In this document: piece by piece, positions 50,982 to 59,374 of the stretch
Position numbering within the stretch: position 1 is the stretch's first letter
Layout of the letters: every line of letters starts with the position of its first letter
Source of the DNA: Halobaculum saliterrae
Lineage (GTDB): Archaea; Halobacteriota; Halobacteria; Halobacteriales; Haloferacaceae
Direction of reading: 5' to 3'
NCBI RefSeq assembly: GCF_009831625.1
Contig: NZ_WUUS01000005.1
Span: forward strand, 62,001 to 126,000
DNA: 64,000 bases
The notes under the pieces: model-generated
What the model saw: only the letters and a program-made list of their open reading frames with translations
What the model was told of the DNA's origin: nothing
Databases searched by the model: none
Translations under genes and position numbers: made by a program

Positions 50982-52118
50982 CTACGATCCGACCAGTGTT
51001 TCGGGGGACTCGGCGGGGTCCTCGCTTCCACTCGCCGGCCCTTCGACGACCGTGACTCCCGTGACCTCGAATCGGGCGCCGCCGGTGTCGCTGTCGGTGA
51101 CACGGATCTCCCAGCCGTGTGCCCGGACGATACGGGCGACGATCGCCAACCCGAATCCGCTACTTTGGTTCGACGTCGTGTGACCCAGTTCGAACACCTC
51201 GTCGGCCTCGCTTTGCGGGATCCCCGGGCCGTCGTCCTCGACGAAGAACCCCGACCCGTCGGCCAACGGCCCGACTCGGACCGTCACCGCCTCACCGCCG
51301 TGTTCGATGGCGTTGCGGAAGAGGTTCTCGAAGACGTGACGGAGCCGATTGCCGTCGGCCTCGACCGTTGGGAGCGGCTCCGTGACGATCTCCGCGTCCG
51401 CCGTCTCGACGGTTGCCCAACACGTCTCGACGATCGCTCCGAGGTCGGTCCGTGTCGTCTCCCCGACCGCCTGCCCCTCGCGCGCCAACAGCAGGGTCTC
51501 CTCGATGATCGCGTCCATCCGCTCCAGCGCCGACTCGACCCTTTCGAGGTGGTCGTCCTCGCCCGTTTCCCGCGCGAGGTCGAGGTGACCCGTCGCGACG
51601 TTGAGCGGGTTTCTGAGGTCGTGGCTGACGATGCTGGCGAACTGCTCCAGGAGCTCGTTCTGTCGCTCCGTCGCTTGCTGCTCGGCCGCGAGCCGCTCCG
51701 CGACACGGGCTCGCTCGAAGGCCTGTGCTTGAGAGATCCCGATGAGCAACCCGACACCGCCACCGAATGAGAACGTCCACCGGGCCCACGCGACCGCGAG
51801 CGAGAGCGACTCCGGCGGAATCGAGATCATGAACAGGAGATTGAGTACCAGAAACCCCACCGCGCTCCCACCACACCATCCCGCTATCCGTCGATATCGC
51901 TCGCCGGAGAGGCCACTTCTCCGGATCCACCGTCTCGCATAGACGAGCGCTCCGATCGCCAGCAACGACGTGAGGAATCCGATGGCGAACTCCAAGGAGA
52001 ACGACCGTGGACCGACAGCGATGGCGATCGTTTCGCCGAGTAACACGAGGCCGAGACAGACACCCATGCCGGAGACGACGAGCAGCCAGTATTCGCTAGA
52101 ATCAAAACCAGTACCCAT
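50982..52118 (-). CDS. Membrane sensor histidine kinase, four-helix
   Basis: 378 residues. Four membrane helices (about 10-34, 42-60, 75-98, 103-128) form a sensor with little loop sequence, followed by a short coiled segment (ARVAERLAAEQQATERQ). HisKA has FASIVSHDLRNPLNVATGHLD (His at about 166). ATPase motifs NLFRNAIEHGG, DDGPGIPQSE and GFGLAIV are present. This sensor layout is common in haloarchaea. No response regulator is adjacent. A strong TATA element (52138-52150) precedes it. The signal may be a property of the membrane, but this is inference. Confidence 0.9.
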   Translation of the reverse strand: MGTGFDSSEYWLLVVSGMGVCLGLVLLGETIAIAVGPRSFSLEFAIGFLTSLLAIGALVYARRWIRRSGLSGERYRRIAGWCGGSAVGFLVLNLLFMISIPPESLSLAVAWARWTFSFGGGVGLLIGISQAQAFERARVAERLAAEQQATERQNELLEQFASIVSHDLRNPLNVATGHLDLARETGEDDHLERVESALERMDAIIEETLLLAREGQAVGETTRTDLGAIVETCWATVETADAEIVTEPLPTVEADGNRLRHVFENLFRNAIEHGGEAVTVRVGPLADGSGFFVEDDGPGIPQSEADEVFELGHTTSNQSSGFGLAIVARIVRAHGWEIRVTDSDTGGARFEVTGVTVVEGPASGSEDPAESPETLVGS

Positions 52119-52137
52119 ACTCGACCCATTCGATCGT

Positions 52138-52150
52138 AATATTTAATATT
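52138..52150 (-). promoter_or_regulatory. AT-rich TATA element of the membrane kinase gene
   Basis: AATATT-T-AATATT, an AT-only string in a GC-rich surrounding, lies 20-32 bases before the ATG at 52118. It is the clearest TATA box in the window. It is nearly symmetric, so it may also be a regulator site. Confidence 0.55.
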
Positions 52151-52192
52151 ATCTCGAGATCTCGACGGCGACGACGACCACAGCCCCGACGA

Positions 52193-52528
52193 TCACTCCG
52201 TTCGGAGCTGGGTGCCGCACTTGGGGCAGAACTGGACGGCTTGGAATATCGGATGGACGTACTTCACCTCGAACTCTCCGCCACACTTCCCACACCGATG
52301 TTTAGGTGGCTCCCGGATCCAGATGACCCGTTCGGATTCCGGTTTCTTTTTGCGAACCCGCTGCTCTCCCGCGAGAGCATCCAGTAGTCCGCGGACGACC
52401 CGTTTCGAGGCGTCGAGTATCGAAGCCAGCTCACCGGTCGTATACGGTTCGAGCGGATCCATCGTCTCGTACACCTGTTCGGCGTCCGGCTCCGACTCGC
52501 CCGGGTCGGAGTCTCTGGGGGCGGTCAT
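52193..52528 (-). CDS. HTH protein with C-terminal zinc ribbon
   Basis: 111 residues. An acidic N-terminus (about 1-25) is followed by a winged helix (YTTGELASILDASKRVVRGLLDALAGEQRV, about 29-58), then a zinc ribbon with CGKC (about 78-81) and CPKC (about 97-100). This is a DNA-binding regulator candidate with the same two-part layout as 25821-26108. Target unknown. It ends 43 bases before the TATA element of the kinase gene. Confidence 0.8.
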   Translation of the reverse strand: MTAPRDSDPGESEPDAEQVYETMDPLEPYTTGELASILDASKRVVRGLLDALAGEQRVRKKKPESERVIWIREPPKHRCGKCGGEFEVKYVHPIFQAVQFCPKCGTQLRTE

Positions 52529-52694
52529 ATCGGCGAGTCGTGGGCCCCGGTAGTAATTCTGTGCCGTCCCCTCGATGGAGGCGCCCGTTCTGCGACCGCC
52601 CTCGATCGTGGTGACTGAGCTGCTGAACAGTTCCCCCCGGTCGCCGGTCGGTATCAGATATGCCGACAGGTCCGTGAGGCCCTCTGTAAACCCT

Positions 52695-52700
52695 TATACG
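52695..52700 (+). promoter_or_regulatory. TATA-like element of the phosphoribosyltransferase gene
   Basis: TTATAC, 24-29 bases before the ATG at 52724. The spacing implies a leaderless transcript. Confidence 0.5.
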
Positions 52701-52723
52701 AACACCGGCACGAGAACCCGGTA

Positions 52724-53446
52724 ATGAGCGACCTCCCGGACGACTTCGACTGCACGGTCACCAATTGGGAGTACATCTACGGGCTGTGTCGGGACGTCTC
52801 CGATCAGGTGAAGGCCGCGAACTTCGAGCCGGACGTGGTCGTGGCGCTCGCGCGCGGCGGCTGGTTCGCGGGGCGGTGCATCTGCGACTTCCTCGGGCTC
52901 AACGACCTCACGAGCCTGAAGATGGAGCACTACGTCGGTACCGCCGAGAAGTCCGGCGAGCCGACCGTGCGCTACCCGATGCCGGAGGGCAGCGTCTCGG
53001 GGAAGGACGTGCTCATCATCGACGACATCGCCGACACCGGCGGGTCGATCAAGCGCGCCCACGAGTACGTCGCCGACCGCGACTGCGGCGAGGTGCGCAC
53101 GGCGACGCTCCAGCTGCTACAGACGTCGGAGTTCGAGCCCGACTTCGTCGCCGAGCAGCTCGAGGAGTGGACGTGGATGGTGTACCCGTGGAACTTCATC
53201 GAGGACATGATCGACCTCACCACGGGCGCGATGGAACAGGCGGACGCGGAGACGTTCACGCTCGAGGACGTGCGCAGGCTCCTCGCGGAGTTCCACGGCA
53301 TCGACCGCATCGAGATGGAGATCGCCCAGCCGGGACGCGTCGGGGAGGTGCTCGAGGAGATGGAGCGCCGCGACGAGGTGCGCGAGACGGCCGACGGCTA
53401 CCGCCTGCTCGACAACCGCGCCGGCGACGACGACGGCGAGGCGTGA
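52724..53446 (+). CDS. Phosphoribosyltransferase domain protein with C-terminal extension
   Basis: 240 residues. The type I PRTase fold has VVALARGGWFAGRCICDFLG (loop I) and the PRPP motif VLIIDDIADTGGSIK at about 95-109. Loop I PPi-binding residues are kept. After about residue 185 a hydrophilic segment (TLEDVRRLLAEFHGIDRIEMEIAQPGRV) resembles a winged helix by pattern only. It is annotated in relatives as xanthine or hypoxanthine phosphoribosyltransferase-like, and the true base is not determined. An AEC transporter gene follows after 12 bases on the same strand. Confidence 0.8.
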   Translation: MSDLPDDFDCTVTNWEYIYGLCRDVSDQVKAANFEPDVVVALARGGWFAGRCICDFLGLNDLTSLKMEHYVGTAEKSGEPTVRYPMPEGSVSGKDVLIIDDIADTGGSIKRAHEYVADRDCGEVRTATLQLLQTSEFEPDFVAEQLEEWTWMVYPWNFIEDMIDLTTGAMEQADAETFTLEDVRRLLAEFHGIDRIEMEIAQPGRVGEVLEEMERRDEVRETADGYRLLDNRAGDDDGEA

Positions 53447-53458
53447 CCGGGTGACGGC

Positions 53459-54415
53459 GTGGCGCTCCTCGACATCTTCGCGGGCGCGGTCCTGCCGATC
53501 GTCGCCGTCGCGGCGGTCGGGTTCGCGCTGGGGCGCGCGAGCGACGTCGACCCGGACCCGCTGAACACGGTCGTCGTGTACGTGCTCGCGCCCGCGCTCG
53601 TGCTCCACAGCCTCGCGACCGCCGCCTTCTCCGGCGCCACGATCGCCCGGATGACGATCGCGGTCACCGCGTACATCCTCGGGATGATCGTCATCGCCGA
53701 GGGGGTCGGGCGGCTCCTCGGTGAGTCCGAGCCCCGGCTGTCGGCGCTCGTGCTCGCGGCGACGTTCCCCAACTCGGGGAACTACGGCATCCCGCTGTCG
53801 GACTTCGCGTTCCCGGCGGGCGGTCGTGCGGCGGCGGTGCTGTATCTCGCGATCCAGTCGGTGCTCATCTACACCGTCGGCGTGTACGTCGCCTCCCGCG
53901 CCGGTGGCGGCGGCGGCCTGCAGGGGATCCGGCGCGTCGTCAAGATCCCGCTCGTATGGGCCGTCCCGGTGGCGCTCGGCGCACGCGCCCTCGGCGTCGT
54001 GCCGCCCGCCGACGGCACCGCGATGGGAACGCTCCAGCTCGTGGGCGACTCGTCGATCCCGGTGATGCTGTTGATCCTCGGGATCCAGCTGTCCCGAACG
54101 GACTACGGCGCCGCGCTCTCGCAGGCGGCGACCCCCTCGATCCTGAAGATGGTCGTCGCGCCCGCGGTCGCGGTCGCCATCGCGGCCGTCGTCGGCTTTC
54201 AGGACGACACCGTCGCGCGCGTGTTCGTCCTGGAGTCCGCGACGCCCGCGGCCGTGACCCCGCTCATCCTCGTCGGCGCGTTCGCCGACGACCTCGAGGT
54301 CGGCGGCGTCTCGGTTCCGGAGTACGTGAGCACCGTGATCCTCGTGACCACGCTCGCGTCGATCCCGATCCTGACCGGGCTGATCGCGCTGTTGGAGAGC
54401 GGATCCCTGGTGTGA
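53459..54415 (+). CDS. AEC family transporter
   Basis: 318 residues with about ten helices in the two-fold AEC/bile-acid-like fold. ATFPNSGNYGIPLSDF (about 100) is the N-half signature, and ESATPAAVTPLILVGAF the C-half equivalent. GTG start at 53459, 12 bases after the phosphoribosyltransferase gene, so the two may be cotranscribed. Members export or import organic acids or auxin-like molecules, and the substrate cannot be inferred. A homologous C-terminus opens the window (1-135). Confidence 0.88.
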   Translation: MALLDIFAGAVLPIVAVAAVGFALGRASDVDPDPLNTVVVYVLAPALVLHSLATAAFSGATIARMTIAVTAYILGMIVIAEGVGRLLGESEPRLSALVLAATFPNSGNYGIPLSDFAFPAGGRAAAVLYLAIQSVLIYTVGVYVASRAGGGGGLQGIRRVVKIPLVWAVPVALGARALGVVPPADGTAMGTLQLVGDSSIPVMLLILGIQLSRTDYGAALSQAATPSILKMVVAPAVAVAIAAVVGFQDDTVARVFVLESATPAAVTPLILVGAFADDLEVGGVSVPEYVSTVILVTTLASIPILTGLIALLESGSLV

Positions 54416-54521
54416 GCGTCGACTTCGGCGGACACGGGTCCGTCACCCGGGCCCCCCCGAGAGACGTGAGCCGTCACGCGAACCCCGGCAGCGACGGTCG
54501 TCACCGACTCCAACCCGGAAG

Positions 54522-55958
54522 CTAGTCGTCGGCGGGTGCCGCCGACGGCGGGTCGACGACCGAACTCGTCCACGAACCCCGGGCGAGCCACGCGAGCGCG
54601 ACGAGCGCGCCGACGACATCGCCGGCGACCACGGCCCACCAGATCCCGGCGGTGCCGAAGTCGTACACGAACACCGCCGCGTACGTCACCGGCACCCGGA
54701 CGATCCACACCGCGACCAGCGACAGCGCGAGCGCGGTCGTCGTCCGGCCGGCACCGCGGAACGTCCCGCGCGAGACCTCGAAGATCCCCGTGAAGACGAA
54801 CATCACCGACGCGACCCGCAGGTACGTCGACGCGTACCCGATCGTCTCGCCCGCCCCCGCGGAGCCGGGCGGGAGGAACAGCTGGACGATCGGCGTCGGG
54901 AACGCCGCCGCCAGCGCCGCCACCGGGAGCATCACCGCGGTCACGACGGTCAACGCGGCCCGAACGGCACGCCGCGCGCGGTCGGGTTTCTCCGCCCCGA
55001 GGTTCTGCCCGACGACGGTGTTCACGGCCTGGGCCAGCCCCATCGCCGGCAGGAACACCAGCGAAATGAGGCGGTTCCCGAGCCCGTACGCCGCCACGAT
55101 CGCCGGCGGGAACGTCGCCACCAGCGCCGTGAGCACGACGAACGCCAGGGCGACGCCCGACTGCTCCAGCGCCGATGGAACGCCGAGCCGGAGTACCTTC
55201 TTCACGATCGCCGGCTTCGGGACGAGGTCGCCGAGGCGGATCGACGGCCCGGCGGGCGTCCCGAACAGGACGTACCAGCCGACGACGGTCGCGATCGCCC
55301 GGGAGATCAGCGTCGCCCACGCGGCGCCCTCGATCCCGTAGGCGGGCACCGGTCCCCACCCGAAGATGAGCACCGGGTCGATGACGACGTTCACTGCGAC
55401 CGAGACGACCATCACGCGGAGCGGGGCTCGCGTGTCGCCGTACCCCCGCATGAGCGAGACGAACGTGAAGAAGCCGAACAGGAACGGCGTTGCGAGGAAG
55501 AACACTCGCATGTACGCCGCCGCCAGCGGGACGATGTCCGTGGCCGTCTGCTCGTCGGCGGGGATGAGCGCCAGCGCCGGCTCGACGGCGAGGTAGCCGA
55601 GCGCGCCCAGCACCATCGCCACGAGCATCACGAACCCGAGCGCCGTCCCGGCGACCTTGCCCGCCTCGCGGGAGCTTCCGGAACTCGCGGCGCTCGCGCC
55701 GGTGTGCTGGGCGACGAGGATCGCGCCCGCGGCGGTGAACCCGCCGCCGACGCTGATGAACAGGAACACGATCGGGAACGCCAGCGAGAGCGCGCCGACC
55801 GCGTCCGACGAGAGCCGCCCGAGCCAGAACGTGTCCGCGACGTTGTACATCACCTGCAGCAGCTGAATGAGCACAAGCGGCCACGCCACGCGTAGCATCG
55901 GGCGGAGGAGATCCCCCTCGACGAGATCCGACGCGTGCGCTGAGGAGGACCCGCTCAT
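54522..55958 (-). CDS. MATE family efflux transporter
   Basis: 478 residues with 12 membrane helices. Two-fold repeat landmarks are LLRPMLRVAWPLVLIQLLQ with MYNVADTFWLGRLSSDAVGALSLAFPI (N half) and VLRLGVPSALEQSGVALAF, with AAYGLGNRLISLVFLPAMGLAQAVNTVVGQNLGA (C half). It is a drug or cation antiporter coupled to Na+ or H+. The ATG at 55958 gives a normal charged, short cytosolic start. Substrate unknown. Confidence 0.92.
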   Translation of the reverse strand: MSGSSSAHASDLVEGDLLRPMLRVAWPLVLIQLLQVMYNVADTFWLGRLSSDAVGALSLAFPIVFLFISVGGGFTAAGAILVAQHTGASAASSGSSREAGKVAGTALGFVMLVAMVLGALGYLAVEPALALIPADEQTATDIVPLAAAYMRVFFLATPFLFGFFTFVSLMRGYGDTRAPLRVMVVSVAVNVVIDPVLIFGWGPVPAYGIEGAAWATLISRAIATVVGWYVLFGTPAGPSIRLGDLVPKPAIVKKVLRLGVPSALEQSGVALAFVVLTALVATFPPAIVAAYGLGNRLISLVFLPAMGLAQAVNTVVGQNLGAEKPDRARRAVRAALTVVTAVMLPVAALAAAFPTPIVQLFLPPGSAGAGETIGYASTYLRVASVMFVFTGIFEVSRGTFRGAGRTTTALALSLVAVWIVRVPVTYAAVFVYDFGTAGIWWAVVAGDVVGALVALAWLARGSWTSSVVDPPSAAPADD

Positions 55959-56059
55959 GACTCCTACGAAGCGAAGATGGGTCTTGAACGCTTCTCACGC
56001 GTGGTACCACGAAACACGGGGACGCAATCGCTTTCGGCCCGCTCCGCGATCCCGACCGT

Positions 56060-56509
56060 ATGGCCGACAGCTACGTCGTCAACGTCGACGCCGCGGTGTA
56101 CCGCCTCCGCGACGGCGACCCGGAGTACCTCCTGATCGAGCGCGGCGCCGAGGAGGAGCACGCGGGCGGGACGCTGGGGCTCCCGGGCGGGACGATGGAG
56201 GCCGCCCCCGGTGACTCGGATCCCATCGAATCGACCGTTCGCCGGGAACTCATGGAGGAGGTCGCCGTCGAGGTCGACGGGGTCCGAGTGGTCACGAGCG
56301 GCGTGTTCGAGTTGGACACCGGCGAGCCGTGTCTGAACGTCGTCTGTCTCGCCGAACACGCGACCGGAGACCCGTATCCGGCCACGCCCGACGAGGTCGC
56401 CGCCGTCGGGTGGTACACGCTCGACCGGGTCGCCGACGACGAGGACGTGCCCGGCTTCACTCGCGGGCACGTGGAGGCGGCGGAGGCGAAGCGGTCACGT
56501 ATCGACTGA
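56060..56509 (+). CDS. Nudix hydrolase
   Basis: 149 residues. The Nudix box is recognisable but altered: GLPGGTMEAAPGDSDPIEST before RRELMEEVAVEV, so about six extra residues sit between the first Glu and the RE, and the final EExG is EEVA. The catalytic Glu pair is kept. Members hydrolyse nucleoside diphosphates linked to another group, and the substrate is undetermined. It stands alone, divergent from the MATE gene and convergent with the deaminase gene. Confidence 0.85.
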   Translation: MADSYVVNVDAAVYRLRDGDPEYLLIERGAEEEHAGGTLGLPGGTMEAAPGDSDPIESTVRRELMEEVAVEVDGVRVVTSGVFELDTGEPCLNVVCLAEHATGDPYPATPDEVAAVGWYTLDRVADDEDVPGFTRGHVEAAEAKRSRID

Positions 56510-56524
56510 GCCGGATCGATCGCC

Positions 56525-57832
56525 TCAGTCCTCGACGCCGGGCACGTCGAACGCGTTCGCCTCGCGACGGATCCGGTCGGCGTCGAGCGTCCGGTGACCG
56601 CCGCGCGACTCGTCGTACAGCACCTCGCCGTCGACCATCGTGAGGCGCACGTCGTCGCCGTGGGCGGCGAACACGAGGTGGCTCACGGGGTCGTGCAGCG
56701 GCGTCGCCCGGGTCACGTCGGTATCGATACCCAGCACGTCCGCCTTCCACCCCTCGCGGAGCGCGCCAACCCGCTCGAACCCGGCGGCTGCGGCGCCGTT
56801 GCGCGTCGCCATCCGGAGGACCGTCCCGGCGTCGACGGCGGTCGGGTCGAGCGCGTCGATCTTCGCGAGCAGGCTCGCCTGCTTCAGCTCCGTGAACGGG
56901 TCGAGCGTGTTGTTGCACGGGGGGCCGTCGTTGCCGAGGGCGACGTTGACGCCGCGCGAGAGGTAGTCCTCGACGGGCGCGATCCCGGACGCGAGCTTCA
57001 TGTTCGAGGACGGGCAGTGCGTGACGTGGGTGCCGGTCTCGGCGATGATCTCGCGTTCCGTCTCGTCGGTGTGGACGCAGTGGGCGAGGATCACGTCCTC
57101 GCCCGTGAGGCCGACCTCGTGGAGGTACTCGACGTTGCGCTCGCCGGTTCGCTCCTCGACGACGGCGATCTCGTCCGTGTTCTCCGAGGCGTGGGTGTGG
57201 ATCCGCACGCCATCGTACTCGTCGGCGAGCTCGCGACAGCCGCGCAGACACTCGTCGGTGCAGGTGACGGCGAAGCGTGGCGTGACCGCGTACCGGACCC
57301 GCCCGTCGGCGGCGCCGTGGTAGTTCCAGATGAGCACCTCCGACTCCGCGAGCGCCCGCTCGGCGTCCTGTCGGAGTCCATCGGGCGCGTTCGTGTCCAT
57401 CAACACCTTCCCGGCGCGAGCGCGGATGCCCGACTCGACGGCCGCCTCCAGCGCCTGGTCGGCGTGATGGACGGACAGGTGGTCGATCACCGTAGTGACG
57501 CCGGACTCGATGCACTCCAGATAGCCCAGCTCCGCTGCGAGTCGCATTCCCTCGGCGCCGAGGCCGGCCTCCATCGGGAGCACGTGGTCGTTCAACCAGT
57601 CCAGGAGGGCCGTGTCGTCGGCGATCCCCCGCCCGAGCGACTGCACCGAGTGGACGTGCGCGCCGACGGTGCCGGGCGCGACGATCCCGAACTCGCGGCG
57701 CTCGTGGTCGGAGTAGCGGTCGCGGAGGGTCGCCTCGTCGCCGACGGCGGCGATCGCGTCCCCCTCGACGACGACCGCGCCATCCGCGATGACCGTCTCC
57801 GGGTCGGCGACGACGGTTCCGGCGAGTAGCAT
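56525..57832 (-). CDS. Amidohydrolase, probable S-adenosylhomocysteine / 5'-deoxyadenosine deaminase
   Basis: 435 residues of the TrzA/ATZ subgroup (metal-dependent). Metal ligands: AHVHSVQ (His-x-His, about 60), HTHASENTDE (about 219), LAHCVHTDE (about 247) and GNDGPPCNNTLDPF, where Asp closes the site. VEYLHEVGLTGEDVILAHC is typical of the MTA/SAH/5'-deoxyadenosine deaminase (DadD) group. The start at 57832 leads straight into MLLAGTVV, the normal family N-terminus. It is divergent from the MTA phosphorylase gene 57950, so the pair fits salvage of SAM by-products. Confidence 0.82.
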   Translation of the reverse strand: MLLAGTVVADPETVIADGAVVVEGDAIAAVGDEATLRDRYSDHERREFGIVAPGTVGAHVHSVQSLGRGIADDTALLDWLNDHVLPMEAGLGAEGMRLAAELGYLECIESGVTTVIDHLSVHHADQALEAAVESGIRARAGKVLMDTNAPDGLRQDAERALAESEVLIWNYHGAADGRVRYAVTPRFAVTCTDECLRGCRELADEYDGVRIHTHASENTDEIAVVEERTGERNVEYLHEVGLTGEDVILAHCVHTDETEREIIAETGTHVTHCPSSNMKLASGIAPVEDYLSRGVNVALGNDGPPCNNTLDPFTELKQASLLAKIDALDPTAVDAGTVLRMATRNGAAAAGFERVGALREGWKADVLGIDTDVTRATPLHDPVSHLVFAAHGDDVRLTMVDGEVLYDESRGGHRTLDADRIRREANAFDVPGVED

Positions 57833-57915
57833 TGATCCGACCGTTCTCCTGCCCGGTCGTACAAAGACGTGTGGATCGGCGGCGGGGGAGCGATCGCGGC
57901 GACCGATCCGCATGC

Positions 57916-57921
57916 CTTTAG
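57916..57921 (+). promoter_or_regulatory. TATA-like element of the MTA phosphorylase gene
   Basis: CTTTAG, 29-34 bases before the ATG at 57950, in the 117-base divergent region. Confidence 0.4.
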
Positions 57922-57949
57922 CCGGAACCGCCTGAATCGTGAGCCACGC

Positions 57950-58828
57950 ATGACCATCGGCTTCATCGGCGGCAGCGGCATCTACGAGGCGCTCCCGCTG
58001 CGGAACACGCGCACCGAGTCAGTCACCACTCCCTTCGGCGAGCCCTCCGCGGACCTTGAGATCGGCGAGTTCGGGGACACCGGCCGCGAGGTCGTGTTCC
58101 TCCCCCGGCACGGCTCCGATCACCAGCGTTCGCCCACGGACCTGCCGTACAAGGCGAACATCCACGCGCTGAAACAGGCCGGCGTCGAGTACGTCATCGC
58201 CAGCAACGCCGTCGGCTCGCTGAAGGAGGAGCTGTCGCCGCAGACGATCGTCGTCCCCGACCAGATCTACGACCGGACGAAGCACCGCGACCTCTCCTTC
58301 TTCGGCGACGGGATCGTCGTTCACCAGCCGTTCACGCGGCCGTACTCGCCGAAGCTCGCCGACCACCTCGCCGAGGCGGCCGAGCGCGCGCTCGACGACC
58401 TCGGCTCCGACTCCGACGTCGTCGACGAGGGGACCTACGTCTGCATCGAGGGGCCGCAGTACTCCACGAAGGCGGAGTCGGAGTTCTACAAGAGCCAGGG
58501 CTGGGATCTGGTGGGCATGACCGCGATCCCCGAGGCGAAACTCGCTCGCGAGGCCGAGATGGCCTACGCGACGGTCGCCGGCGTCACCGACTACGACGTG
58601 TGGAAGCAGGACGCCGAGGTGACCCTGGAGGAGGTGCTTGAGAACGCCGCCGCCAACGAGGAGGCGATCAAGGAGACCGTCGAGGAGGCCGTCCGGACGT
58701 TCCCCGAGGACATGGACTGCGAGGCCCACGGCTCGCTCGAGGGAACGATCAACACGCCCGCCGACGCCGTCCCCGAGGAGACGCGCGAGCGCGTCGGGAT
58801 CTTCGTGGACGAGTACCTGGACGACTGA
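57950..58828 (+). CDS. mtnP: S-methyl-5'-thioadenosine phosphorylase
   Basis: 292 residues of the PNP/UDP phosphorylase family. The start IGFIGGSGIYE and phosphate site LPRHGSDHQRSP (about 52) are typical. The substrate motifs NAVGSL and GMTAIPEAKLAREAEM are present, and the base-recognition motif TDYD at residues 213-216 selects 6-aminopurines. It splits MTA to adenine and methylthioribose-1-phosphate. It is about 20-30 residues longer at the C-terminus than many MTAPs, in an acidic, helical tail. Confidence 0.93.
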   Translation: MTIGFIGGSGIYEALPLRNTRTESVTTPFGEPSADLEIGEFGDTGREVVFLPRHGSDHQRSPTDLPYKANIHALKQAGVEYVIASNAVGSLKEELSPQTIVVPDQIYDRTKHRDLSFFGDGIVVHQPFTRPYSPKLADHLAEAAERALDDLGSDSDVVDEGTYVCIEGPQYSTKAESEFYKSQGWDLVGMTAIPEAKLAREAEMAYATVAGVTDYDVWKQDAEVTLEEVLENAAANEEAIKETVEEAVRTFPEDMDCEAHGSLEGTINTPADAVPEETRERVGIFVDEYLDD

Positions 58829-59128
58829 GCACGACGATTCGTCGCGCACATCTCCGCCAGCACGCCCCGCGTTGGTTCACCGACTGGCGACTGGATCAGC
58901 AGAGGAAGGACCGCCAACCGGTGTTCCGTACACGACGTGCGCCGTACACGTTCGTGACACAGTCGTTGACTGGACGGTCGCGGCACGGACTTGGCGAGCA
59001 TCGCTCTGGCGTCACGCTCTCGACCGGCACCCGGGCCGCCCCCGGCGAGGCACCGACTCAAGTCGGTGAGGCAGCTGCAGGGTCCGTCGACCGTCGAGAA
59101 AGGCTCGGACGCCCGGATTGGGCGGCGC
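58829..59128. other. Intergenic region after mtnP
   Basis: 300 bases between the mtnP end and the PRC-barrel gene end, both strands converging. Open frames are Arg/Ser/Thr-rich and lack acidic bias. I see no supported gene, RNA or repeat. Confidence 0.45.
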
Positions 59129-59374
59129 CTAGAAGCTGTCCTTTAGTCTGATTTCGTCGTCGGTAATGGTGTCGATTCGGTTCTCCTCGAGCGCGTAGTC
59201 GTCCTCGCTCGCGTGGCCCCAACCGAGTTTCGAACGGACCGAGTCGTTGAGGCCGGGGTCGGCGTCCACGTAGGCGGTTCCGGACCTGATCTCCGTGACC
59301 ATCCCGATCTTTCGGCCACTGGAGTCGACTACTGTCTTGCCCTCGTCGTCATCGGCAACGTGATCTCGTTCCAT
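59129..59374 (-). CDS. PRC-barrel-like small protein
   Basis: 81 residues, acidic. The core GKTVVDSSGRKIGMVTEIRSGTAYVDADPG (about 12-41) matches PRC-barrel beta-strands, and YALEENRIDTITDDEIRLKD closes it. PRC-barrel proteins bind partners in RNA processing and electron transport, so the role here is open. A TATA element TTTATTA at 59407-59413 stands 33-39 bases upstream. Confidence 0.8.
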   Translation of the reverse strand: MERDHVADDDEGKTVVDSSGRKIGMVTEIRSGTAYVDADPGLNDSVRSKLGWGHASEDDYALEENRIDTITDDEIRLKDSF

